Shown here in pieces: positions 1 to 8,556 of a stretch of DNA of 24,390 nt (position 1 is its first letter; the number at the start of each line of letters is the position of its first letter). Below the pieces are notes generated by a model, which was not told the origin of the DNA, made no database searches, and saw nothing but the letters and a program-made list of their open reading frames with translations. The position numbers and the translations under genes were made by a program. Source of the stretch: Chara braunii (taxonomy: Eukaryota; Streptophyta; Charophyceae; Charales; Characeae); NCBI GenBank assembly GCA_003427395.1, contig BFEA01001031.1, positions 187,074 through 211,463 on the forward strand, given 5' to 3'.

Positions 1-420
1 GCTTCGAGTGACTCGGTCGGTAGGTGCTTGGAATGGCTCGGTTGGTACATGTGCTTGGAGTAGCTCGGTTAGTAGGAGCTGAACAAATCAAACGGTCGAA
101 AAGGGGAAATGGTAGCGCGACGAAACTGGGAGCGTGGCGGAAAAAAAAAGAAAGCAGGAAATTCAAAGCAAAAAAAAAAACAAGCAAGCAGCGGGAACGC
201 GATAGGCTGCCTGCACCGGAACTTATGAAACAAAAAAAAGGGACACGAAGCATGAATGACGCCCGCTGTAGCGGCCAAAAAGTGGAAAACGGCGCCAAAA
301 GCGAGGGAACGAAAAAAAAAAAAAGGGGGAAATAAGGGGAAATGTGGGCGTAAGCGTGGGTGCGTGGGTCTGGATAGTTGCTGCTGCGGCGGGGGACGGC
401 GGCCGAAAAGGGGAAAGCGG
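1..420. repeat. Left flanking A-rich/G-rich composite repeat
   Basis: No gene is visible. The stretch mixes poly-A runs with GCGG, GGGAACG and GTGGGCGTGGG-type blocks. The same blocks recur in the right flank: for example the segment around 188-230 (GGGAACGCGATAGGCTGCC) matches one near 23795-23820, and 270-420 matches 23356-23500 and 23905-23980. Both sides of the retrotransposon therefore belong to one degenerate repeat family that was the insertion target. Positions 24-95 hold three copies of a CTCGGTNGGTA-like motif spaced about 27 bp. Open frames here are lysine-rich translations of the A-runs and are not credible genes. Confidence 0.7.
417..420. repeat. Target site duplication, left copy (GCGG)
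   Basis: GCGG lies directly before the left LTR terminus TGTTGGGG and is repeated directly after the right LTR terminus CTGACA (23356-23359). It would be 5 bp (AGCGG) if the terminal A of the right LTR were counted as target. Related flank repeat units elsewhere in the window read uninterrupted through this point (GGGAAAAGCGGCACCGAAAG at about 23922-23941), which confirms the junction. Confidence 0.7.
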
Positions 421-600
421 TGTTGGGGAAATCCGGGGAGGGGCGTCGCTGAAGCCAGGGGGTACAGTGCCTGTCACTTCACTGTCCCCACTTCAGAGGT
501 CCTCAACGACCAATAGGGATCTAGGTAGGAGATGCCCTGTCACGCTACCTGTTTTTCTTTTCTCTTTTCTTCTTTATTTGGCAACTTCACACCGCAAGGA

Positions 601-826
601 GTTTCAATCAGTCAACAGTTAAATCGGATGGTTCAGATAGTAATGAGTTTCAACAGTCAAACGGTAAATCACTAGGTTCAAACAGTAATGAGTTTCAATA
701 GTCAACAGGTAATTCAGCTAGTTCAAGCAGTAATAAGTCTCAATAGTCAACCGATAAATCGACTGGTTCAGACAATAATGAGTTCCAACGACCAACTGGT
801 AAATCAGCAGGTTTGCACAGCAAAGA
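601..826. repeat. 45-bp minisatellite in 3' LTR, about 5 copies
   Basis: Units begin at 601, 647, 692, 737 and 782, each starting GTTTCAA, GTCTCAA or GTTCCAA and containing GTCAAC...TAAATC...GGTTCA...AGTAATGA. The period is 45 bp (the first unit is 46). Because 45 is a multiple of three, the tract stays open as a 15-residue repeat in translation; this is a by-product, not evidence of a gene. Confidence 0.9.
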
Positions 827-835
827 GTCGCGGCA

Positions 836-972
836 GTTCTCTTGATGTTCTTCCTCTTTCTCTCTCGCGCTGTTCCCCCTCGCTGTTCTCTCAGTCTCTC
901 CCGCTGTTCTCTCTCGCTGTTCTCTCTTCTCTTTGCCTCTCTGATCCCCTTCTCTTTCTCTCTCTCTCTTTC
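836..972. repeat. CT-rich low-complexity tract in 3' LTR
   Basis: This is a polypyrimidine run with repeated TCTCTCGCTGTTCTCTC blocks ending in (CT)n. In element orientation it is a GA-rich tract close to the 3' end of the LTR. No coding content is supported. Confidence 0.8.
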
Positions 973-1652
973 CGAATAAACGTGCGAGAGACCCGTTACC
1001 ATCTCTTGATTATCTCCCGCCCAATCGTTCCTTCCTCTTCAGAGTATCCCTTGAGTTCAAAGCATCGTAAAGACAAATAATGATGAAAATGAAACTATTA
1101 ATGCCTGCGCCGACATCCCGAATAGCACTATGCCGTAATTCTTGGTTCAGAGGGAGAGCGAGAAATTGTAGTTCCTGTCTTCTGACTGTTTGAGGGCGAG
1201 AACTTTATGTTCCCCCACTTTAACTATTCAGTTTAAAAACACTCCAAAATTGCTAACAAAAATAAATCTCCCATTCATGTGACTTTCCCTGANTGTAGTA
1301 TGTACTTATCACTCTTATTCCCACCCCTGAAGNCCGCCTTTNTCTCTTCCCANATTCAGTTCNTGAAGGGTCTCTCACGCGGAGGCCCTTCCCAGACTGC
1401 CCTGAGTGTCATCCCTTGCCGAGCGAAATCACAAGCCCTTACGAGAGGAGGTTACCTCCTTCCCTTCNGAGCGGGGCTGTTGGGTATAACTTGGGATGTG
1501 ATNTGTTCTGGCCNAGAACTNTGACCGCGGGTCCCTGCTTTCTCGAGAGGTTACTGACGCATACCTGATTGTGTCCGCATTTGTCAAGTGACAGAAGGCC
1601 TGATCTTTCTACCAATAGGAAAGTAGACCTCTTCAGCAGCGAAANGTGACTG

Positions 1653-1908
1653 TTCGTTCNATCAGCGGGGTGACAAATCCCATCAGCAATGGCATGTAGT
1701 CCTNTCGTTCCGTCACAGCNAGAACAGATCCCATTATCAATGCCACAAGCCAGATCGTTTCGTTAGCGGGATGACAGATCCCGTTGACAGTGATATGCTA
1801 CTGCCCGTTCCTTAGGTGCAGCGACAATTACAGNCAGCCAATGACGCGTCTCAGCTCGTTCNGTTAGCGGGATGACGAANCCCGNCAACAATGAATGACT
1901 CGTTGCCG
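1653..1908. repeat. Degenerate minisatellite of about 51 bp in 3' LTR, about 5 copies
   Basis: Units start near 1653, 1710, 1760, 1808 and 1859. They share GTTCNGTTAGCGGGATGAC then A(G/A)ATCCC and CAATG. Copies are strongly diverged and vary in length by several bases, and they contain many ambiguous bases. Confidence 0.65.
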
Positions 1909-2062
1909 ATGTTCTCTCCCTCTAACAGCAAGCTGTNCGATTTGCNGATGGTTGGTTCGCTAAAAACGACTNTCTGCAGATNTACTTTCCCGCCAGCAGC
2001 GCGTTACTCAATTGCCAGGTGGTTGACTTACTNAAAACGACTCACCACCGATGTGTTCTCCC

Positions 2063-2205
2063 GACAGCAGCGGACTGCCTGATTGGCAGATAACTCTCCT
2101 GACAGCTGCGGACTGCCCGATTGGCAGATAACTCTCGTGATAGCTGCGGACTGCCCGATTGGCAGATAACTCTCGTGACAGCTGAGGACTGCCCGATTGG
2201 CAGAT
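2063..2205. repeat. 38-bp minisatellite in 3' LTR, about 4 copies
   Basis: Units begin at 2063, 2101, 2139 and 2177 with core GGACTGCCCGATTGGCAGAT, spaced exactly 38 bp. The last three are nearly identical. A short (CT)n run follows at about 2212-2230. Confidence 0.9.
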
Positions 2206-3619
2206 TCGCTTTCTCACTCTCTCTCTCTCGCGAGGCTACAACCCTCGAGTTAACTGAGAAGATGCTGAGCGCGCTTGGCGTGCATCCTTGAAATCTCTCT
2301 CCTCTCTCCCCAGTTTTACTCCCGCTCTTTCTTGATTAGGTGATTCACGTCACTTCGCGTGAAGCGAGCCGAAACGCGGGTGGTGCATGTCCAACACGCT
2401 GCCCGCTACAGCCCGTTGTCTCAACGAGTTCGGAATCCAATGGGGGCGGCGCACACCTTGCAAGGTCCTTTTCTCCGCCAATCCACACTAGTCCCCGTTT
2501 CCCTGCATTCAACATGCTTATCCCCCATCCCACTAGCCAATCGGGTTCTTCGTCTCTGCATAGAGCTCCGAAGGAGGGCGGGGTACTCCTGGCATGCCAA
2601 AGGAAAATTTCCCCCTCTACAAGCATGCATTCCCTCTGATCGCCCCCAACTGAACTCAAACTCAGATTGCGCTGGGGGCGGCGAACGCCTAGCACGCCTC
2701 CCACAGGCACTCTTCCCAACGGTTCCCCCCTTCCACCTGAATGACTCCCCTCCTCCTTCAGTTCTACGACAAGCTCTGAAGTCAACCAAGCCAAATCACT
2801 GCGTACACCTGACGCACATTCCCCGTTCGCTGAGCACCCACGACTTCGTCTTGCAAACGAGCCCCGATCATCTCGCGCACTATCCCTCAATTGCACCCGC
2901 CAGCGTAACTGCGCCGAGCACACCGTGCACACATCCCCTTGTTGAGTTTCCCTCGATGACTATATCCCCCGTTCGCTCCGTCCAGGTCTGCTGTAACCGC
3001 CCGAACGCAGACCGCGCCTGTGCCTCACTTACAAGTGCAGGGTATTCCTTACTCGTCGTCCCAAGTGTTCCAGTCCGAATACCGGTCGTCCTTTCTACTT
3101 CCCAGGATCGTGGCTTGACTTGTGGCTTGGCCCGGAGGTGGAGGACCATACCCTCTCAATTGCTATCATTTCGATTTACTGGCCATCTCATAGCAGCGCC
3201 AGCGCTTTAGGCCTGGCTAACTGAGTCCGCCTTGTAGTCATTGTTCCAGTGCCAGCCGTGAAAGCGCTCACGCACTTTTTCAGTAACGAACTACAAGCGA
3301 ACCATCAAGCCAGAGTACCACAAGCATTGCAGGTCAGCCAAAATTCCGCAGCACCTAATCTTTATATCGGGTCCAACCTGTATTTTCCTTATCACGATGA
3401 GACCAAAACAATGGCCGTTCCTGCGGGCACCCCAACTGCTCAGCGTCGAGTTACAGACGGCCACCATAATGAAGTTCCGGACCCCACACGGTACCAATTC
3501 TGCGCCAGGAATACTCTTCTGGAGTGCGGCAGCCCATACCGATGCCGGTCCACCGAAATATTCCGATGCCACGTCAATTCTGAATCATCGCCGAACCGGA
3601 AAGAATTCTCCGCAAGTAC

Positions 3620-4145
3620 ACCGCATCTGAATTAAGTATCTGCGATAATCCCGCACCTGAATTAAATGCCAATGATGGCTCCGGGCCTGGAAACGAATCA
3701 CTGCAATGGTCCCGAACCTGATAACAAGTCACCGTAGTGATCTCAATGCTGAAATAACGCGTCATGGTAGTTGCGAGCCTGAAGTGAAGTGGTCCCATTC
3801 CTGAAAATAAATCACCGCAGAGGTTCCGTACCTGAAATAAATCGCCGTGAGGGCGTCGAACCTGAAACGAAAACACCGCGATGCCACCGAACCTGACCAA
3901 ACCCGAAATCCAGTACCGGACTGCTGTGCCACGCGGATGCCGAACCCGTACAATCATGCCATGATAATTCCGTACCTGTCCCTAACCTGATATAGAATGC
4001 CGCAACGTTTCCGGACNTGAAAACAAACTGCCCCCAAGGTTCCAAACCTGGAAAAACTGTCGTTGTGGCCCCGGTCTTGAGAATAAATCACCGCAGCTGT
4101 CCCGAACCTGAAAACAAGTCACCTTAGTGAAACAGCTGTCACCGG
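3620..4145. repeat. Degenerate minisatellite of about 36-38 bp in 3' LTR
   Basis: Many imperfect copies of a unit like CCTGAAAATAAATCACCG followed by ...GGTCCCGAA. Examples are near 3705, 3795, 3830, 3860, 4078 and 4107. On the minus strand it reads as a 12-13 residue pattern resembling FQVRDHCGDLFS in several frames, which reflects the DNA repeat rather than a protein. Confidence 0.75.
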
Positions 4146-5123
4146 GCTCATACCGTACTTGAAGCACGTCAGACACCGTAGAACGTAGCCACTCCGTAAC
4201 AACCCTCGTATCCGTACCGAACCAAACACCATAGTCAATCCAAGGTAGCACCACCCCATGCTGTCCATGCGACTCCCGCTCTCAGAACATCCCAAGTGCG
4301 GTAATGTTAGTAATCAAGCAAACTAGGGAAAGCGACGCATGGAACCTTGACCATCGGCAGTAGTGAAACTGTTAAAATCCGGGGAAAATGTTCAATCCGG
4401 GGTCAGAGCTGATGGCGGGTAATCGAGGCGAAATTAGGCCAATCTCCCAATAGTCATGGGTTCCCATCCCCTTCATCGGTTTTCATCATTCTTCCCTTTC
4501 CTTAATCCTATTTTCGAAAATAGTAAATTAACCGTAAGTTCCCCAAAATTATATTCCGAGAAAGTTTAAATAAATGGCTGAATTCCTTTCGTTTCTTTTC
4601 TCTTTTACCATTTTTAATCTTTTTCTATGTTTTTAATCCCATTGCCCGGAACATAAAATAACAAGGGTATTCCCCCTAGAATTAAATGTCGTGAAAAATA
4701 AAGAAAATAAGAGATATTATGTTTTTCTCTTCTCCCCTAGTGGTCTTAATCCCTTTTCCCCATCTTTAATTATAGTACCAAAAAGACAAAAATTTGAGGC
4801 CTCATTTCGGCCCCGGTCGTATGCCGCAAAAACATTGCGGCAAAGTCAGTTCCCGCGATGCCTCTCCGCGGCAGGCTAATCCGGGTCTAACCCTCTGAAC
4901 GGTCGGAAATGACGGTCCCTAGATGCTCCGAGTGCGGCCACCTATCTCGCCATCTTTGAGGGTTACTCGTAAGGTTGAGTGCGCCCAAATCAGGGGTGCC
5001 CTGAGTTCCTCTAATTTTTGCCGCTTGATCATACGAGAGTACCATCAAAATACGGACTTGTCCCTGAGCCTAAGTCCCAAAACTGCAGATTTCAGGCGGC
5101 GCACTGCTTGTGGCCGCCTGACA

Positions 5124-5158
5124 GTTAGCCCGGACCACTTCTCGACGCCCCCGTCGAG
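5124..5158 (-). promoter_or_regulatory. Candidate polypurine-tract position and hairpin next to the 3' LTR
   Basis: The plus-strand primer of an LTR retrotransposon lies immediately upstream of the 3' LTR. Here the sense sequence next to the LTR is TGGTCCGGGCTAAC, which is not a clean purine tract. A few bases further out, 5141-5158 forms a perfect 7-bp inverted repeat (CTCGACG/CGTCGAG) whose sense-strand loop is GGGG. The position is fixed by the LTR boundary; assignment of PPT function is inference. The 11-mer AGCCCGGACCA (plus strand, 5127-5137) recurs in the 25-bp repeats before gag. Confidence 0.4.
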
Positions 5159-5247
5159 CCCTATCCATTTACGTCAAACGAAGCGGACGAGCTTCAGCGT
5201 GATTGCCCATAAAGGACGCCCACGTCGACGTTTAATTGTTTTATGTT

Positions 5248-6822
5248 TCAGTTCGTTATGAGTTCTGGGCTAAGAAGACGCTTTTTTACTCTCCTTTTTC
5301 TTCGAAAATTTGGCCTGGAAAGGATTCGCTCTCTCTTCTGACGTCGGCCCGTGATAAGTGCCGACTCATCAGCTTGTCTAATACGAACTCTCCGTCTGGC
5401 CCTCCTGAGCACGAATAACCATCTCTTCCTCTTTCCCATCGCCAACTCTTTGAGCTTTCTCTTCTCCACGCTTTTCCTCTTCTTGGAACTCTCTCCCGCC
5501 TCATATCGCCTCGAGGGGGCTCCGTCCTCCATTCCGACTTTTCCTTTCCCTTTTGGGCTTGTCAGCAATAAGATGGGCGCGGGCTTGGGTCTAAACAACT
5601 TTAACCTAGCACCTGCCACTGGGTCCTTCCTCTTGGATCCGTCTAATTCTGCTATCATATATGCACCCCAATCGAGTGCCTCAACCACTCTGTAAGGTCC
5701 CATCCATCTGTTGGCGAGTTTTCCGGTCCAGGTCTTCTCGAGTGCCGCGTCGTAGAGAAGGACCATATCTCCTACGCTCACCCTCTCTTTCCTGATTCGC
5801 ACGTTCTTATCCCATCTCTCTTTACCTTTGTCCCTTTCCACTGCCAGACGATCTGCCGCTGTCATAACGTTATCTTCCAAACCATAGGCTATCTGTCTTG
5901 TTCGGGCAGCTATGGGTTCCTCTCTGGATATCTCCTCCACCCAGTCGACGGTTGTCCAACTGTCGACGTGAAACTCTATGGGGAGCGAACAATGCCGCCC
6001 AAACCACAAGGTGTATGGTGGGTATCCTGTGCTAGCCCGGACCGTAACGTTGTCTGCCCATATTGCGTACCGAAAATATCGCAGTCAATCGTTGTCCTTA
6101 CCTTTGCACCACTTGGATAGTGACGCTATCAGAGTCTGGTATCCCCTCTCTACCGGGGAGTTCGAATGTGGGTGATAGGCTGTGGCTATTGAAACTTTCG
6201 CCCTAGCTCTCTTGAACACACTCTGGACCTCGTCAGCTAGAAATTTCGCCCCTCTGTCCATCACTATCTTGCTGACACAACCATACCTAGATAAGTATTC
6301 CAAGACGAAGTTCTTCACTTCCTTCGCTGTCTTACTCTTGATAGGTCTACCGTCCACGAATCCAGTGAAATCGTTACGTATGTTCATGACGTAGTTCATA
6401 TTGCCTATTCCTTTCGGCATCTTCACCAGATTGATGTGTACCTTCTCTCCGTGTCTGGTGGGATAGGATGGATGGAGAGGCTCTTTGTATTTCACAAGAG
6501 CTCCTCTTCTGGCATTCCTCGCAGGTCATACAGTACTTCTCGACGTCCTTATACTGCCCTTCCCACCAGTACAACCTGCGTACCTTTTCGTAGGTTTCTT
6601 TGACTCCCCTATGTCCTCCGACTACCCCGTCGTGAAGCTCCACAACTATCGTCTGTCTCTCCTCAGGATCACAGACTACTCGTAAGGGCATCCCCGAGCC
6701 GACCGGTCTCTGAAATAGATGGCCAGCTCTAAGGCAGTACTGCGCCGCTTGTCTCCGGATATCTGATTTTTGACTCTCCTCCTCTGACAAATGTAACCCG
6801 ATCGTTCGGTATTTGCCTTCGT
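5248..6822 (-). pseudogene. pol, integrase part (zinc-binding, DDE core, GPY module)
   Basis: The HHCC zinc-binding domain is in the 6790-6374 frame, with a GGHRG histidine and CMTCEECQ cysteines. The catalytic core follows in the frame opening at 6495, with VMDRGAKF and, 35 residues after that Asp, the Glu in HSNSPVERGYQ, i.e. a D35E spacing. The first acidic residue is expected in HIDL but reads HINL (codon 6430-6432), so the triad is N-D-E. The C-terminal part (6009-5248) has WMGPYRVVEALDWGAYMI, a GPY/F-type module, then a basic tail. Lesions: frameshift near 6820, frameshift near 6505, in-frame TGA at 6085-6087. It lies downstream of RNase H in the gypsy order. Function would be insertion of the cDNA; this copy is defective. 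Confidence 0.92.
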
Positions 6823-7448
6823 AAGGTTAACCAGAAATCGCTCGGCGTTCGGCTCCGTCATTGCCAGGGCTCCAGCTACTATCGGGCGCTCGGCCTCAAG
6901 AGGCATCCGAGAGAGCCCATCCGCTACGGTATTTTTAGTGCCAGATATCCTCTCTACTGTGTAATCATATAGCCGAATCCGTATTAATCATCGTGCAATG
7001 GTCGGGTCTGTCAGGCTAAAATCCTTCTGGAGGACAGAGGCAACCGCGGTGGGGTCTACTCTCAGGATGAATCGATGGCCATAGATATAGTATCCGAACG
7101 TATCTAGACACCGCAGAACAGCTAACACTTCCTTCGTGAATTGACTGTAAGTGTTGTACTCTCAAATCTCAACGGTCTCTCTTCCCCTTCAGCGTCCTTC
7201 TGAGACAGCAATCCACCTACAGAACACGGTCCAGCATCCGTGGATACTATGAAGGGTCTCTCGGTCTCATCGTCAAAGAATGGCACGCCTAGTACGCGTC
7301 CTCCCTCCTTAAATTCGTCTTTAAGCTCCTGCAAAGCAAGTTTCTGCGAGGAATCCCAGTAGAATTTTTCGGTCTTTCGAAGGAGTAACCTCAATGGCTC
7401 AGCCTTCTCCGCATACCCCCGTATGAATATACGCCAGTAACCGACCAC
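6823..7448 (-). pseudogene. pol, RNase H part
   Basis: Residues PFIVSTDAGPCSVGGLLSQ carry the first catalytic Asp of a Ty3/gypsy RNase H, which degrades the RNA strand of the RNA-DNA hybrid. The frame from 7448 ends at 7122 after FESTTLTV. The continuation (YSQFTKEVLAVLRCLDTF, then YYIYGHRFILRVDPTA) is in another frame, so there is a frameshift close to 7148. A TGA at 6988-6990 interrupts the stretch before LIRIRLYDYTVERISG, and NTVADGLSRMP, the usual end of the gypsy RNase H/linker, follows. It is directly continuous with RT upstream and the integrase linker downstream. Non-functional as it stands. Confidence 0.9.
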
Positions 7449-8556
7449 TTCCAGAAACTGTCGGACCTCGGTTGGACTATGTAACGGTGTCGGCCAGTTC
7501 AGGAGTTTGTCTAACTTTGCCGAATCTGCTCAGCGTCCTCTCGAGTCACAGATAAAGCCTAAGATCTTAATAGTCAAGACGGCCCATCGACTCTTTGTCC
7601 CGCTGACCGTTAAATTCGCATTGTCCAGCTGCTCGAGTACCGCGCAAATATCTGCTAGGTGCTGCTCGACGAATCTTCTAACTCCTGGTGCAACCTGGGT
7701 CTCATCCTTGTTTACTGGTCCATTAATATGAAAGTCATCCAGAAAAACTTCAACCTTATCAGGGATGAAGTCCTTGAGGACGGCTACCATGGCTCTCTGA
7801 AAAACAGCTACCCCATTAGTCCAACCCATAAGGACAACCATCATTTGTATCAGTCCCAATGGCGTGTGCATAGCCGTGAGGTGCCTGTCCCTAGGATCAA
7901 GCGGTACCTCATCATAGCCTGAGAACAGATCACAAACCGAATAAAGTGATCTGCCTGCGGCGCCTTCTGCTAGTAAATCGGCGTGTGGCACGGAGCCCAC
8001 GTCTCGTATCGTCACCGCGTTGACCTTCTGAAGGTCCTGGATCCATTGGATCTTGCCATTCGGCTTTCGTAGGAAGAACCATCGATTAGCATAAGCGCTA
8101 TCAGATGGCTCCGCTACATGGGAAACCATCTTTTCTTTCAGAAAAGCGATAACTTCTTCCTTCTCCTTCTGGGCGTATTTCCATCTTGCGTCATTCCAAG
8201 GAACATGTGGAATCGTGTAAATCCTTGCTGGCTTAGTGTATCGAGGGTCAACCCTACCGCGCTCCGCGTCACTGATAGCTATAGCCTTATCGTATGTCTT
8301 CAGGACTTCTATCACACGTTCCTGCTCCTGTGGGGTTAGATTTTCATCTCCGATGTCCATCCCTGCTATTCTTTCTTCCGTTAGGCGTTGCGGCTCCTTT
8401 TTCTTTCTTTCTTTGATTTCTTTGGCGATCTCTTCTTCCGATATCCCTTCCAGTGCAGATCGGTCGCGGCCCACCGCCGCTGGCTTAACTTTTTGAGCTA
8501 CTCGCTTGTGTCGCTTGGGTAACCCCCCATAGGGGGCCGTGCCCTTTAAAAAGACA
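7449..8556 (-). pseudogene. pol, reverse transcriptase part
   Basis: A long open frame (8696-7530) contains the RT fingers/palm motifs in order: FLRKPNGKIQWIQDLQKVN, SLYSVCDLFSGYDEVPLD with the first catalytic Asp, HTPLGLIQMMVVLMGW, and KVEVFLDDFHINGP with the paired Asp. The usual gypsy YxDD box is FLDD here. Residues before about 8556 are out-of-frame overlap with protease; true pol probably begins where the frame leaves protease at the T-run 8547-8551. A TGA at 7530-7532 interrupts RT, after which the same frame resumes with AKLDKLLNWPTPLHSPTEVR. RT would copy the genomic RNA from the tRNA primer. Confidence 0.93.

Larger units (their letters stand above)
421..5123 (-). repeat. 3' LTR (left copy)
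   Basis: This is about 4.70 kb, running from TGTTGGGG to CCTGACA on the plus strand, so in element orientation it starts TGTCAGG and ends CCCCAACA. It aligns end to end with 18643-23355; the other copy has an extra 8 bp at about 18668-18675. Inside are five separate minisatellites, a CT tract, a GC-rich middle (about 2340-3250) and an AT-rich stretch (about 4480-4800). Several open frames exist on both strands of the GC-rich middle, the longest 283 codons at 2359-3210, but none resembles a known protein and they overlap antisense frames. Twenty-odd single ambiguous bases lie in 1293-2033 and at 4017. Confidence 0.95.

Noticed and set aside
601-826. CRISPR-like array
   Set aside because: Units are directly adjacent and diverge along their whole length; there are no constant repeats separated by unique spacers.
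2359-3210. 283-codon open frame on the plus strand of the LTR (and its copy at 20589-21440), with an antisense 195-codon frame
   Set aside because: Lies in a GC-rich LTR segment, overlaps long antisense frames, has a Pro/Ser/Leu-rich composition without motifs, and its identity in both LTRs is explained by the collapsed consensus.
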